A stretch of 64,000 bases of DNA from Thermoproteota archaeon (lineage in GTDB: Archaea > Thermoproteota > Thermoprotei_A > EX4484-217-1 > JAPDJV01), in NCBI GenBank assembly GCA_029258925.1, contig JAPDJV010000020.1, forward strand, positions 1-64,000. Direction: 5' to 3'. Below the pieces are notes generated by a model. It was not told the origin of the DNA and ran no database searches. It worked only from the letters and a program-made list of their open reading frames with translations. Each line of letters opens with the position of its first letter. Positions within the stretch are counted from its first letter, which is position 1. Both the position numbers and the translations under genes were made by a program. Shown piece after piece: positions 1-9,977 of this stretch.

Positions 1-694
1 TGAAGTCTCCAATGCTTCCGGAGACTTCCTCGACCTCCGAGTAAGTTAGCAAGACAATATTAGGACTCCTAGAAACCTCAACCATAAGAGGAGTAAGAAT
101 ACAAGGAGAACAATCCAAAGTAGGAAATGTCTTATCTAGCTTCGCCATCTTGCCACCAATGCTGGGAGACTTCTCAACTAAGTACACCTTGTATCCTGCA
201 TTAGCTATGTCAAGTGCTGCCCTAATACCAGCAATGCCTCCCCCGATAACTAGCACTTTTTTCTCGACGTGTGCTATGAGCGGCTCAAGTGGTTCCAAGT
301 GCTTTGCTCTCTCAACAGCCATTTTAATTAGCATCTTCGCCTTCTCTGTAGCCTCCTTTGGATGCTTTGAGTGAACCCATGATGCATGTTCTCTAATATT
401 TACTTGCACGAATAGGTAGGGATTTAACCCTCCCTCTTCTACGGTTTTCCTAAATGTGGATTCATGCATCCTGGGAGAACATGCAGCCACTATAACTCTA
501 TTCAAGTGGTGTTTCTTGATGTCTTCAACTATTAATCTCTGACCTGGAGCAGAGCATAGGTACACGTAGTGTTTGGCAACTACTACTCCGGGGAGTTTTA
601 AGGCATAATTTACAACATCGTCTACATCTATTACTCCAGCAATGTTGGTTCCACAATGACACACATATACTCCTATTCGTGGCTCCTCGTTCAT
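1..694 (-). CDS. hdrA: HdrA-like FAD/iron-sulfur subunit, partial
   Basis: Only the first ~231 codons are in the window; the gene continues past base 1. The N-terminus has a CHCGTNI motif (about residues 11-17) and a CSPRMHE motif, both usual at the start of HdrA. These are followed by a dinucleotide-binding glycine motif, VIGGGIAGI, for FAD. HdrA is the flavin subunit of heterodisulfide-reductase-type complexes, which shuttle or bifurcate electrons in the cytoplasm. The ATG overlaps the hdrB stop as ATGA, so it is translationally coupled as the last visible gene of hdrC-hdrB-hdrA. Because the C-terminus is missing I cannot tell a full methanogen-type HdrA from the shorter sulfur-oxidation type. 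Confidence 0.9.
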   Translation of the reverse strand, partial: MNEEPRIGVYVCHCGTNIAGVIDVDDVVNYALKLPGVVVAKHYVYLCSAPGQRLIVEDIKKHHLNRVIVAACSPRMHESTFRKTVEEGGLNPYLFVQVNIREHASWVHSKHPKEATEKAKMLIKMAVERAKHLEPLEPLIAHVEKKVLVIGGGIAGIRAALDIANAGYKVYLVEKSPSIGGKMAKLDKTFPTLDCSPCILTPLMVEVSRSPNIVLLTYSEVEEVSGSIGDF

Positions 695-1590
695 TTCTTA
701 AACCTCTCCAAAATTCTTTCAACAGGACTCATATTGAAATTTAGACCTAAGTCTCTTGGATCGAATCCGAGGACTAGTCCAAGGATCTGCTGGTAATACA
801 TTACTGGCATGGATATTTCGATTTCGGAAATGGAGGATATTGACTCTTGTCTATAGTCGAGCATTTCAAGACAATATGGACAAGTTGTTAACATTAGGTC
901 TGCACCACTCTTAAGTGCTCCACTAAGCTTTGCACCTCCTACTTTGAGGCCGAGTACGGGATTTGGTGCCATTAAAGGTGCACCACAACACTCAAGTTTC
1001 ATAGGATAGTCTCTTATAGACTTAAATCCTATAGCATCTATTATATTCTCAAATTTCTGCGGGTTCTTCGGATTATCGAATTGCGGTAAATGCTTGGGTC
1101 TTAAGGCATGGCAGCCGTAGTGGGCGGCTACATTTATTGTTCCAACGGTCCTCTCCCCTACAAGTTCTCTAATCCTATTGGGAGTAATCACGTCGTGAAA
1201 ATACTCTATTGTATGGTAAACTCTTGTCTTACCCGTATACTTTAGTCCCTCCTCTTTTAGGAGATCGTTGATTTTAGCCATGTATTTGGGGTTGCTGTCG
1301 ATTACTGTTTTAGCCTCCTTTACGGATAGATAGCATCCGTTACATATTGGCAGAAGATCGGAGCCTCTTTCCTCAGCTATTGCTAGGAGTCTGCATGCTA
1401 AGTACAACCACATTTCCGGCTTAATACTCCTTATAGGATGTCCGCAACACGCTGGATTTGGAAACTCCATTACATGTAACTCTTCGTACTTGGAGTCAAA
1501 AGCTTCTAAGACAACTCTATTAGACATCTCTAAAGCATACTGCTTTGTGCTTGAGAAACAACCTACATAGACTAGAATGCTTCTGTTCAT
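691..1590 (-). CDS. hdrB: HdrB-like subunit with two CCG domains
   Basis: 299 residues carrying two cysteine-rich CCG domains. The first has GCFSS, ACCGHP and CNGC; the second has YGCHAL, ECCGAP and TCPYC. In HdrB these cysteines hold noncubane [4Fe-4S] clusters that perform disulfide chemistry. The length matches the family (~290-300). It overlaps hdrC by 4 nt upstream and hdrA by 4 nt downstream, so the three are one translationally coupled operon. No coenzyme M or coenzyme B genes are visible, so the natural substrate is not the methanogen heterodisulfide on present evidence; a sulfur compound or small thiol is possible. Confidence 0.9.
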   Translation of the reverse strand: MNRSILVYVGCFSSTKQYALEMSNRVVLEAFDSKYEELHVMEFPNPACCGHPIRSIKPEMWLYLACRLLAIAEERGSDLLPICNGCYLSVKEAKTVIDSNPKYMAKINDLLKEEGLKYTGKTRVYHTIEYFHDVITPNRIRELVGERTVGTINVAAHYGCHALRPKHLPQFDNPKNPQKFENIIDAIGFKSIRDYPMKLECCGAPLMAPNPVLGLKVGGAKLSGALKSGADLMLTTCPYCLEMLDYRQESISSISEIEISMPVMYYQQILGLVLGFDPRDLGLNFNMSPVERILERFKK

Positions 1591-2054
1591 TTTAATTTCA
1601 CCAAGATTTTCCTCAACTGTGTGATTGTTGAGGGTTTCCTGAGAGGGCCAAGACCTAAATCCTCCCTCGTAAAAGTCTCAAAGTCTCTGTCGGAAACCTC
1701 TTGAACAGGGAAAGCGTAGCCGCTCTCTATTATGTTCTTTATCATCTCCTCGTATGCTTTCGGGATAGGTTTTCCTCTTTTAGCAACGAGTATTTGAAGA
1801 TACTCTATCACGACAGCTGGAGAAACTTCTTGAGGACACAGATCTATGCATTTAAAGCATTTACTGCAATCCCAAATGAATTCTTTCGATATAATTTCTT
1901 CTAGTTCAGTCCACTTAAATTTCGCTACAAACCTGTGGGGTCTAAACTCTTCAATGAAAAATGCGGAGGGGCAGCCGCTAGTACAGCGAAAACAATTATA
2001 GCAAACATTAGGGTTAGGCAACTCTGGGAAATAGCCTTCCACAATAAGAGTCAT
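1587..2054 (-). CDS. hdrC: HdrC-like ferredoxin subunit
   Basis: 155 residues with two classical [4Fe-4S] ligand sets: C18-C21-C24-C28-Pro and C63-C66-C69-C73-Pro. This is the HdrC arrangement that passes electrons between HdrA and HdrB. It is the first gene of hdrCBA. The ATG at 2052-2054 has a GAGGAT Shine-Dalgarno a few bases upstream and a TATA-like element further up (2108-2121). About 200 bp separate it from the gcvH-like gene on the same strand, so the two may be separately promoted. Confidence 0.88.
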   Translation of the reverse strand: MTLIVEGYFPELPNPNVCYNCFRCTSGCPSAFFIEEFRPHRFVAKFKWTELEEIISKEFIWDCSKCFKCIDLCPQEVSPAVVIEYLQILVAKRGKPIPKAYEEMIKNIIESGYAFPVQEVSDRDFETFTREDLGLGPLRKPSTITQLRKILVKLK

Positions 2055-2107
2055 TGCTACATCCTCGTAGATTAAAGCTTATGAATTCGTTTCGATGTTT
2101 AAGGTTC

Positions 2108-2121
2108 CATATAAATAAAAT
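2108..2121 (-). promoter_or_regulatory. TATA-type promoter of hdrCBA
   Basis: On the minus strand this AT-rich stretch reads as a TTTATTTATAT-type TATA element about 55-65 bp before the hdrC start, a suitable distance for an archaeal promoter with a short leader. Inferred from composition and position only. Confidence 0.45.
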
Positions 2122-2260
2122 TTGCGGATTTGAAAACTAATTTCCCATCACTTTAACTTAATGAATAAAATATAATAAATTTTTCACTATAAAAATTATC
2201 AGCTAATTCTTACAACAATATTCTAAGAGTGAAACCTTTTAGAGTAGTTATAGTACTATA

Positions 2261-2698
2261 TTACTCTTTAGACGCTTCTTTCTCCTTAATCTCCTCCTCC
2301 TGAAGCTTTACAGCCTCTTCGCCAGTAACTAGGTCTTTTAAGTCTTCTTGAAGATTGGCGAGCTTAATTATTGCTATCCAACCCTCCCCATAAGGATCGT
2401 CATTGACTAATGAGGGCTTTTTCTTCAGTTGCTCATTAATTTTAATTATAGTGCCGGAAATCGGCGAAACTATGGGACCAACCCACTTGGCTGACTCTAA
2501 AACTCCTAAAGCCTTACCTTTTACAACCTTAGCTCCCTCCTTCTTAAATCTAATAAATAGTATTCTCTTTGCTAGAGCTTGTCCCACGTCGTCTAATCCC
2601 ACTTTCACCGTTCCATCCTCCAGGAGTTTAACCCAGATGTGGTTTTTAACATCGTAGTACAAGTCTTCTGGTATTTCAAAACCTAAAACATTAACCAT
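2261..2698 (-). CDS. GcvH-like lipoate-binding protein
   Basis: 145 residues, the size of glycine cleavage H protein. The lipoyl attachment motif is ESAKW with the modified lysine at K71, followed by the P-I-S-G-T-I turn and the D-P-Y-G-E-G-W segment typical of the fold. The start chosen is the internal ATG at 2696-2698, preceded by GGTGG at proper spacing; the reading frame extends upstream to 2764 with no comparable ribosome site. No glycine cleavage T or P genes are visible. The gene lies directly upstream of hdrCBA on the same strand, recalling the lipoate-binding proteins (LbpA) that serve the sulfur-oxidizing sHdr complex. The tail (last ~20 residues) is highly acidic/basic. Alternative: an ordinary H protein whose partners are elsewhere. 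Confidence 0.85.
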   Translation of the reverse strand: MVNVLGFEIPEDLYYDVKNHIWVKLLEDGTVKVGLDDVGQALAKRILFIRFKKEGAKVVKGKALGVLESAKWVGPIVSPISGTIIKINEQLKKKPSLVNDDPYGEGWIAIIKLANLQEDLKDLVTGEEAVKLQEEEIKEKEASKE

Positions 2699-2764
2699 AG
2701 AATTCCACCGATTAAAGTGGTAATTGCTTGGATGCGTATAAGTTTTACCGTTCCTCCTTTGCAA

Positions 2765-3186
2765 TCTCCGTAGGCTAGTTCGTCACAATTCCACCGCTGG
2801 GTGAGGGAATGCTATCATAATGTTCGAGACCATAAACTATTATGAAAATCCTAATCTGGGAGACATATGATGTCCTATGAAGACTTGCAGCCATCTAGAA
2901 AACAAAAACAGCTGCATACCTTTCAAATATCGAACTTATTTTCTTCTTTAAGTTTTCAAAATTATTTTGAATGCCTTTGATCCAGGTAAAAAGTAAAATT
3001 TTACTGAAAGTATGTTCCCGTCATCGGCTATTTAGAATATGCGTTATCTCCTGGGGCCCTAACTCGTAGACAGGAGCTTTAAAACATGCATGGCCTCTTC
3101 GGAACACCACTTAATCTGAATAATGGAGCACCTAATGAAGACGCTAACTAGTTGAATTGTTGAAATTTGCAGAGCGATCATGGATT
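2765..3186. other. Intergenic region, no gene seen
   Basis: About 420 bases between the divergent gcvH-like and glpA genes. I see no coding-like frame, tRNA or convincing hairpin. The right end (about 3187-3200) is AT-rich and could hold the glpABC TATA element. Confidence 0.5.
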
Positions 3187-3241
3187 AAAATATTAATACC
3201 AGATTACAGGAATAGGAACACACGTAAAGGAGATGATATTC

Positions 3242-4858
3242 TTGAGCTCCGAGAAATTTGATGTTATAGTTATAGGAGGAGGCTCAACAGCTACTGCTAT
3301 AGCAAGAGATCTCTCTATGAGAGGAGCGAGGGTACTACTTCTTGAGAGACATGATATTCCGCTAGGTGCCACTGGGAGATGTCATGGAATGTTACACAGT
3401 GGCGGGAGATATGCGGTTAAGGATCCTGAGTCTGCGACAGAGTGTGCCAAGGAGAATAAAGTATTGAGGAGAATAGCTAGACACATAGTTGAGCCTCTGG
3501 GAGGATACTTCGTGAGTATTCCACCCGATCCACCGGAGTTCGCCGATAAATTCGTTGAAGGATGTAAAAAAACTGGCGTTGAATTTCATGAAATGACAGT
3601 TGAGGAGGCCTTAAGGGAGGAACCTAATCTAAACCCCAATATTCAGAGAGTTTTCTGGGTTAATGATGGAGCTATAGATCCTATGAAGTTTGCAATACTA
3701 ATGGCATTAGATGCAGCGCGTAACAACGCTGTAATAAAAACGCACACCGAAGTCATAGACTTACTCTTCGACGGAAAAACTGTTGAAGGGGTAAAAGCAT
3801 ACAATCATCTAACAGGACAAGTGGAACGATACAAGGCGGAAATAGTGGTAAATGCTGCTGGAGCATGGGCTGGGGAAATAGCTGCAATGGCTGGAGTATA
3901 CATTCCTATAGTTCCAAACAAGGGCACTATGGTGGTGATTCAAAAGAGGGTATTAAACCATTTAGTCAATAGGTTGAGAAGGCCTACCGATGGAGACATC
4001 ATAGTTCCCCACCATACAACAGCTATTATAGGCACTACTTCAATAAACGTAGACGATCCAGACAAAGCTTATCCCACTAAACCGGAAGTAGTAAAAATGT
4101 TTAAAGCAGCCGTAGAGATTGCTCCTATAGTCAAGAAGACTAGAATTCTAAGAGCGTACGCAGCACCTAGACCCCTAATTGGCGCAGTTGGTGTTTCAGG
4201 TCGAGAAATTTCTAGAACATTCAAAGTATTCGATCACGAGGAGACAGATAACATCGAGGGGTTTGTGAGTATTGGAGGAGGAAAAATGTGCACTGCTAGG
4301 TTAATGGCCGAGAAGCTCTCCGATCTAGTAGCTCGGAAACTTGGATTAAGAGCTCCGTGCCGTACACATGTAGAGCCCTTACCTGGAGCAGAAGACGAAG
4401 TCGACATACAAAGTCTTGCAAGAAAGTATGGACTATACAATTCTGTTGCAGCGAGAGCGGCTACAAGATGGGGGACACTAGCTTACGAGTTTCTGGATGA
4501 AACAGTTAAGAAGCCTGAACTCAAGGCTCTTGTATGTACGTGTGAGCTTGTAACGGCAGCAGAAATTAAGTATGCAATAGAGAAGACTTGGGCAGTAGAC
4601 ATAATAGATGTTAGAAGGCGTTGCAGGACATTGATGGGAACATGCCAGGGGCAAAATTGTACATATAAGGTGGCAGCTTTAATCCACGAGCTTACTGGGA
4701 AACCCATAGAGAAGATTCTAGATGACATTGCACTAGCTATTAGGTATAGGTGGTTTGGAGAGAGGGAAGTGTTTTATAGAGACCAGCTTAGACAGGCGGC
4801 GCTAAAGCTGGGAATATATAACACTCTTGGGAACCTTGACAGGCTAATGGGTATGTGA
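3242..4858 (+). CDS. glpA: Anaerobic glycerol-3-phosphate dehydrogenase subunit A
   Basis: About 538 residues. The N-terminus has the FAD motif VIGGGSTATAIARD, followed by the DAO-fold substrate domain (HSGGRYA). A C-terminal BFD-like iron-sulfur domain has CTCE and a later C-x4-C-x4-C arrangement (RRRC, MGTC, GQNC), as in GlpA. It oxidizes glycerol-3-phosphate to dihydroxyacetone phosphate with GlpB and GlpC. I prefer the TTG at 3242-3244, which sits about 9 nt after AAAGGAGATGAT; an ATG at 3233 overlaps that Shine-Dalgarno and is a poorer start. First gene of glpABC. Confidence 0.92.
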   Translation: MSSEKFDVIVIGGGSTATAIARDLSMRGARVLLLERHDIPLGATGRCHGMLHSGGRYAVKDPESATECAKENKVLRRIARHIVEPLGGYFVSIPPDPPEFADKFVEGCKKTGVEFHEMTVEEALREEPNLNPNIQRVFWVNDGAIDPMKFAILMALDAARNNAVIKTHTEVIDLLFDGKTVEGVKAYNHLTGQVERYKAEIVVNAAGAWAGEIAAMAGVYIPIVPNKGTMVVIQKRVLNHLVNRLRRPTDGDIIVPHHTTAIIGTTSINVDDPDKAYPTKPEVVKMFKAAVEIAPIVKKTRILRAYAAPRPLIGAVGVSGREISRTFKVFDHEETDNIEGFVSIGGGKMCTARLMAEKLSDLVARKLGLRAPCRTHVEPLPGAEDEVDIQSLARKYGLYNSVAARAATRWGTLAYEFLDETVKKPELKALVCTCELVTAAEIKYAIEKTWAVDIIDVRRRCRTLMGTCQGQNCTYKVAALIHELTGKPIEKILDDIALAIRYRWFGEREVFYRDQLRQAALKLGIYNTLGNLDRLMGM

Positions 4859-4869
4859 GGTGGTGATGG

Positions 4870-6204
4870 ATGATTAAGGTGGAGACTGAGGTTCTAGTTA
4901 TAGGTAGGGGTATGGCTGGGGTAATGGCAGCATCTACACTAGCCAAGAACGGTGTTGATGTGACTATAGTTGCAAAAAGTTATGGGACAACAGCTCTATC
5001 ATCAGGGTGCCTAGACATATTAGGCTACATTCCAGAAGTGCAAGGAGTAGCACAGCCCCCGTTCTCAGGATTTAAATATCTAGTTGTATCAAATAGGAAT
5101 CATCCCTATTTAATAGCAGGAGAAGGAGACCCTAAGAAAGCCGAGGATATTATAAGAGAGGCGTTCGACAGCCTTCCTGAACAAATAAAGAATTTGCATG
5201 TAGGATCTGTCGAAAACAATAGCTGGGTGTTAACAAGCTTCGGAACTCTTAGACCCACAGCTTTCGTACAAAAGCCTCTGGAGCCTGCAATAATCACAGG
5301 GGAGAAGGAGAGCATCCTCTTAACGGGTATAAAGGGATTGTTCGAACTAAACCCTGTATTTGCCTCCTCAATAGCAATGAAGGATTTGAAGAGCAGGAGT
5401 CTAGGGTACGTGAAAGTGAAACCCGCCTACGTAAGTATTAGGAGTCTAGAGGGGGCCCAGTACCTGGCAATACCGCTGGTTTCAACAGTATTAGAGGAGG
5501 ATGAAGAATTCGATGAATTTAAGAAAGAATTAGTAAAGTTGGCTAAAAGAGAGAATCCAGACACAATATTGTTACCCTCAATATTCTCCACTCCAAACCT
5601 TGTCGAGAAAATGAAGGAATTAGAGGATGCATGTAAATGTAGAATTGGAGAAGTTCCAACACCTCCAGAGAGCGCCTCAGGACTAAGATTACAGAGAGCA
5701 TTAAACAACGTCTGCAGTACTCTGGGAATAAAGGTATTCCACGCCACGGATCTTAAACCAGAAGTCGAGAATGGTATAGTAAAGAGGATCGTGGGAACTA
5801 GAAGAACTCTACTATTTACGGAGGCTAGGAAAATAGTGTTTGAGGCAGAGAAATATGTCCTTGCCACTGGCGATCTAATAGGTGAGGGAATAACATGCGA
5901 CGTCGATGAAGAATTGAATGTAGCCTTCAGAGAAACAGTATTTGATTTACCACTATATATCCCAGAGGGACCTATAGCAACAACGGATCCATTCAATCCA
6001 GCGGGCCAGAACTTCTCTAAAATAGGGATTAATGTAAACAGCGAAATGCAACCAGTGGATTCAGCAGGTAGAGTAGTATACGAGAACTTATTCGCTGCCG
6101 GATCGATTATAGGCCATTACGATTATAATGCTGAAAAATGCGGCATGGGGGTGGCAATTACAACAGGATATAAGGCGGCTAAATCGATTTTAAGTAGGAG
6201 GTGA
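4870..6204 (+). CDS. glpB: Anaerobic glycerol-3-phosphate dehydrogenase subunit B
   Basis: 444 residues, an FAD-binding flavoprotein beginning with VLVIGRGMAGVMAA and ending with a GlpB-like C-terminus (YDYNAEKCGMGVAITTGYKA). GlpB carries the second flavin of the GlpABC enzyme. Eleven bases separate it from glpA, and a GAGGTGGTGAT Shine-Dalgarno lies directly before the ATG. It is followed by glpC after 5 bases, so this is one transcript. Confidence 0.9.
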   Translation: MIKVETEVLVIGRGMAGVMAASTLAKNGVDVTIVAKSYGTTALSSGCLDILGYIPEVQGVAQPPFSGFKYLVVSNRNHPYLIAGEGDPKKAEDIIREAFDSLPEQIKNLHVGSVENNSWVLTSFGTLRPTAFVQKPLEPAIITGEKESILLTGIKGLFELNPVFASSIAMKDLKSRSLGYVKVKPAYVSIRSLEGAQYLAIPLVSTVLEEDEEFDEFKKELVKLAKRENPDTILLPSIFSTPNLVEKMKELEDACKCRIGEVPTPPESASGLRLQRALNNVCSTLGIKVFHATDLKPEVENGIVKRIVGTRRTLLFTEARKIVFEAEKYVLATGDLIGEGITCDVDEELNVAFRETVFDLPLYIPEGPIATTDPFNPAGQNFSKIGINVNSEMQPVDSAGRVVYENLFAAGSIIGHYDYNAEKCGMGVAITTGYKAAKSILSRR

Positions 6205-6209
6205 TGTGA

Positions 6210-7430
6210 ATGGAAGAAAAATTAGCTAACATAAATATGAGTATAGCTAGAAATGCAGAAAAACACTATGAGCTTTACAGAAAAATGCAGGAAAATATTG
6301 ATGGATGTATTAAATGTAATCTATGTCTCTCTGTATGTCCAGTATTTAAAGCAACAGGCGGGTCAGGTTATGCTGGTCCAAGACATTTATCTGCAGAACT
6401 GCTCAGACACTTACTGGAATTTGCCCCCCTAGTATATGACTCGAGCTACCTCTGTACAGTATGTAGACACTGCGAATTCGTGTGTCCAGGTAACGTGAAT
6501 ACCCCGGTTGCAGTACTCTTCTTAAGGAGACTACTAGATAGCTTAAAGCCGCCATATAAGCCAGCAAAGGATGTATCAAAAGGGCTTGAGACTTTAGTGA
6601 AACTAGGGAATCCATATAACACTCCGCCCGAGTTAAAGGGTGAATGGCTAGAGGAAATCGATGGAAAGGAAGGTGGGAAGGCGAAAGTTCTCGGATGGGT
6701 AGGTTGTACTTCAAGCATCAGGCTCCCCGAACTCGCTCAAGGATTCTACGAGTCTATGAAGAAAATATTAGGAGAAGACTTCACAGTATTAGGCTCAAGA
6801 GAGTGGTGTTGCGGTAAGCCTGCATTCCTTTTAGGCGGAATAGAGGCTGCTAGAATATTAGCTGAGGAATCGAATAAGAGAATAGCTGAAACGGGAGCAA
6901 ACATCATTGTAACACCTTGTCCAGCATGTTACTCGGCATTTAAATACGAGCAAAGGGAAATCTATGGGGTCAACCCTCCATCAGAGAACATACTTCACTT
7001 CACAGAGTACATACATGACTTAATGGATAAGGGAAGAATATACTTTAAAGAAAATTCCGGTAATGAATTGCCAAGGAAGATAATATACCATGATCCCTGC
7101 GAGCTGGGAAGAGGTGTGGGAATATATGATGAGCCCAGAGACATCCTGTCAGCAATACCGGGAATAGAAGTGTTAGAATTCGACGATGTAAGACAAGACT
7201 CGGTATGCTGCGGTGGCGGGGGAGGAATGTGGGGTATTTACCCCGAGATATCGATGTCTGTGGCCAGGTTAAAGGTGAAAGAAGCTTTAAGGAAAGGAGC
7301 TGAGGCCGTAGTGTCCGCATGTCCAGCCTGCATGTTAAACTTCAAATACACTGTTCTAACGTACGATTTACCAGTAAAAGTTCTTGATATATCTCAAATA
7401 GTTGCAAAAGCGTTGTCGGAGAAAAAATAA
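6210..7430 (+). CDS. glpC: Anaerobic glycerol-3-phosphate dehydrogenase subunit C
   Basis: 406 residues. The N-terminal half has two [4Fe-4S] ferredoxin motifs (CIKCNLCLSVCP and CTVCRHCEFVCP). The C-terminal half has two CCG domains (GCTSS, WCCGKP, CPACYSAF; then DPCELGRG, VCCGGGGG, CPACMLNF). This is GlpC architecture, the electron-transfer subunit linking GlpAB to the membrane quinone pool or another acceptor. A near-perfect AGGAGGTGAT precedes the ATG. HdrD/HdrBC proteins share the domain set, but the adjacency to glpAB decides the call. Confidence 0.88.
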   Translation: MEEKLANINMSIARNAEKHYELYRKMQENIDGCIKCNLCLSVCPVFKATGGSGYAGPRHLSAELLRHLLEFAPLVYDSSYLCTVCRHCEFVCPGNVNTPVAVLFLRRLLDSLKPPYKPAKDVSKGLETLVKLGNPYNTPPELKGEWLEEIDGKEGGKAKVLGWVGCTSSIRLPELAQGFYESMKKILGEDFTVLGSREWCCGKPAFLLGGIEAARILAEESNKRIAETGANIIVTPCPACYSAFKYEQREIYGVNPPSENILHFTEYIHDLMDKGRIYFKENSGNELPRKIIYHDPCELGRGVGIYDEPRDILSAIPGIEVLEFDDVRQDSVCCGGGGGMWGIYPEISMSVARLKVKEALRKGAEAVVSACPACMLNFKYTVLTYDLPVKVLDISQIVAKALSEKK

Positions 7431-7435
7431 CATAA

Positions 7436-7465
7436 GTTAAACTTTTTTATATATATAAATTATTA
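7436..7465 (+). terminator. T-rich terminator of glpABC
   Basis: Right after the glpC stop there is a run of six T followed by alternating TA, typical of archaeal T-tract termination. It faces the convergent end of the aEF-2 gene. Confidence 0.45.
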
Positions 7466-7537
7466 TTCGATTAGAATTAAATATTTTAGTTCAAGATACG
7501 ATAATTTATTTCTATCACTCAAACTCTTAATAGGTTA

Positions 7538-9748
7538 TTAGAGACTTATGAAGTCCTCCGCTCTAGGAGGCTCAGGTTTTAGTCCCTTCCTCAACCTTAT
7601 CTGCCTTATCACTTCAGGTAGCATGGAATCTGGAACCGGTGCCCACCTACTGAATTCCGTCCCCCAGAATGCTTTGCCTGCCGTAGCACTTCTTAGAACG
7701 GTTGCTAGATCTTGGCTTTCTGCGACTGGTATTTCCGCTATTATCCTAGCCATAGGACCTTGTTGCTCAACTGATAGTATTCTACCCCTTCTTTGAGATA
7801 GTACTCTCGTTATGTTGCCCATAAATTCCATAGGCGTTCTAATGTCAAGCTTCTGTAATGGTTCAAGAATTGTCGGCTTTGCCGTTAACATGCCTGCGAA
7901 AATAGCGTTTCTAACAGCGGGATATATTTGGGCTGGGCCTCTATGAGCTGGATCCTCGTGAACTATTGCATCGTGCAATATTACCTTTACTCCTCTTACA
8001 GGTTCATGAGCTAAAGGTCCTTCCTCCATAGCAAGTCTGAATCCTCCTATTATAGTCTCCTTAACCTCTCTTAAATGTTGAACTCCTTTTGTGGCATCTA
8101 TGAAAACATCTATTCTATCATCAATAGCCCAGATTCCTCTTGCCTCATCAACACTCCAGCCAGCTCTCGTCCTAAGAAGTTTGGCTCTCTCTCTTGAATC
8201 CTGGTTTTCATAGATTATTCCTTCCTGAATTAGCTTAATAGTTTCATCGTCTAATGGTTCAACACTTATGTAGAACTTGTTGTGCTTGTTTGGAGATTTG
8301 CCCTCAAATACTCTCGACTTGCCTCTGATGCTCTCTCTATAAACTATTATAGGTTTAGATGCTATGACCTCTAACCCATAGTTCTCTTTTATTAATGTAA
8401 GCACTATTTCAAGATGGAGGTGGCCCATGCCTGATATTAGATATTCTCCTGTCTCCTCATTTATCTTAACATGTAAGTTAGGATCTTCTATGCTCATTCT
8501 CCTCAAAATTTCCACTAGCTTCGGGAGATCGCGGCTATTTTTAGGTTCTACCGCTATTGTTACAACAGGTTCTGAAATATACTTGAACCTCTCGAAAGGA
8601 ACCATCAGATCTTTGTACTCAGGTGAGACCCCGGTCTCACCTGCCCTAGCATATTCTAATCCGAGAACTGCCACAATGTTTCCGGCAGGTATCTCATCTA
8701 CAACCTCCCTATAGGGTCCCATATATATTCCAACTTGTAGCACCTTGTTTACGGTGTTAGCTCGAAGCAAGTATAATTCTGTACCGTTCTTTACAGTGCC
8801 GGAGAACACTCTTCCCGTGGCAACTAGACCTGCATGTGGATCAAGGTTAATGTTATTGATGAAGAGGATGGTTGGACCGTTAGGGTCACATTCAAGCATT
8901 GCTTTGCCTAATGGAGTATCTAAGTCTCCTCTCCATATTCTTGGAATTCTATATTTTTGTGCCTGCAATGGATTTGGAACATATTTTACAACCATGTCGA
9001 GGAGGCTTTCATGTAGGGGAACTGTTTTAGCTAGCTCTTCTACACCCTCCGGTCCTCTCTTGTATGCTTCAACTACGTCGCTAAACTTCAATCCCTTCTT
9101 CTGGGCATGAGGTACTGTGAATCCCCACTTATCCTTTGCCGCTCCAAAAGCAACATGTCCCACTGCGGGATTTAGCTTCCAAGCATTTTTGAATTCCGGC
9201 TCAGCATAAGTGTCAATAAGCCCGTTAATTTCCTTTATAATCCCAATTAGTCTCTCCTGTACTTGAGCTGGTGTAAGCCTTAATTCCTTAATCAATCTAT
9301 CAACTTTATTAATGAACAATAGTGGTCTCACTCTTTCTTCTAATGCTTGTCTTAGCACGGTCTCAGTCTGTGTCATAACTCCCTCCACAGCATCAACTAC
9401 AACAATGGCTCCATCAAGAACTCTTAGAGACCTAGTGACCTTACCTGAAAAGTCGACGTGGCCTGGAGTATCTATGAGGTTTATAACGTAGGGTTTACCC
9501 TCGTACTCGTGGTAAAGGCTCACGTTTGCCGCTTTTACCGTCATCTGTCTTCTCTGCTCTATGTCGAGGAAGTCTAGTGCAAGTGCTTGGCCAGCAACTT
9601 TAGGAGAGATTATTCCAGCAGCCATAAGAAGATTATCTGACGTTGTGGTCTTACCGTGGTCTACATGAGCTATTATGCCCATATTCCTAACTTGCTCTAG
9701 ATTCCTCATTATTTTCACTATTTCCTCGACAACCTTATATTTCACCAT
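7538..9748 (-). CDS. fusA: Translation elongation factor aEF-2
   Basis: 736 residues from the ATG at 9746-9748; an upstream in-frame GTG at 9757 overlaps the GGTGG ribosome site and is rejected. The GTPase domain shows G1 AHVDHGKT, switch [15 protein letters not shown]3 DTPGH and G4 NKVD. Near residue 600 the segment [17 protein letters not shown] contains the histidine region modified to diphthamide. Length and motifs match crenarchaeal EF-2, which translocates tRNA and mRNA on the ribosome. Single-gene unit, convergent with glpABC. Confidence 0.97.
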   Translation of the reverse strand: MVKYKVVEEIVKIMRNLEQVRNMGIIAHVDHGKTTTSDNLLMAAGIISPKVAGQALALDFLDIEQRRQMTVKAANVSLYHEYEGKPYVINLIDTPGHVDFSGKVTRSLRVLDGAIVVVDAVEGVMTQTETVLRQALEERVRPLLFINKVDRLIKELRLTPAQVQERLIGIIKEINGLIDTYAEPEFKNAWKLNPAVGHVAFGAAKDKWGFTVPHAQKKGLKFSDVVEAYKRGPEGVEELAKTVPLHESLLDMVVKYVPNPLQAQKYRIPRIWRGDLDTPLGKAMLECDPNGPTILFINNINLDPHAGLVATGRVFSGTVKNGTELYLLRANTVNKVLQVGIYMGPYREVVDEIPAGNIVAVLGLEYARAGETGVSPEYKDLMVPFERFKYISEPVVTIAVEPKNSRDLPKLVEILRRMSIEDPNLHVKINEETGEYLISGMGHLHLEIVLTLIKENYGLEVIASKPIIVYRESIRGKSRVFEGKSPNKHNKFYISVEPLDDETIKLIQEGIIYENQDSRERAKLLRTRAGWSVDEARGIWAIDDRIDVFIDATKGVQHLREVKETIIGGFRLAMEEGPLAHEPVRGVKVILHDAIVHEDPAHRGPAQIYPAVRNAIFAGMLTAKPTILEPLQKLDIRTPMEFMGNITRVLSQRRGRILSVEQQGPMARIIAEIPVAESQDLATVLRSATAGKAFWGTEFSRWAPVPDSMLPEVIRQIRLRKGLKPEPPRAEDFISL

Positions 9749-9836
9749 ATACTCCACCTAACCACATCTAATTACTCTATATTCCACCTACTACTCTATT
9801 TCACGTCCCCGTTTCACTATAGGATACTAGGTTATA

Positions 9837-9953
9837 AATTATACTTCTCGCACCTGCCCTAGATGTGGGTTTATTGTGAAGACCCGAATAGGGCAGTTGT
9901 TTTCGTGTCCTAAATGTGGTTTTAGAGCAGATAGACAGTTCGTAGCTATCTGA
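9837..9953 (+). pseudogene. TnpB C-terminal zinc-ribbon remnant
   Basis: A 38-codon open stretch, closed by a stop at 9828 upstream and TGA at 9951, encodes TSRTCPRCG, then SCPKCGFRADR, then a short tail. This is the four-cysteine zinc ribbon plus the ADR motif at the C-terminus of IS200/IS605-family TnpB (OrfB). Everything upstream (RuvC I and II, wedge) is missing, so it is a scrap of a lost element and not a gene. The ADR aspartate region corresponds to RuvC III. Confidence 0.75.
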
Positions 9954-9977
9954 AATATTGCAGAGAAATACCTTCAG

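Noticed and set aside
2696-2764. Longer N-terminus of the GcvH-like protein from 2764
   Set aside because: The extra 22 residues are not H-protein-like and a GGTGG ribosome site precedes the internal ATG.
5427-5996. 189-codon minus-strand frame inside glpB
   Set aside because: Serine-rich shadow of a well-supported gene on the other strand.
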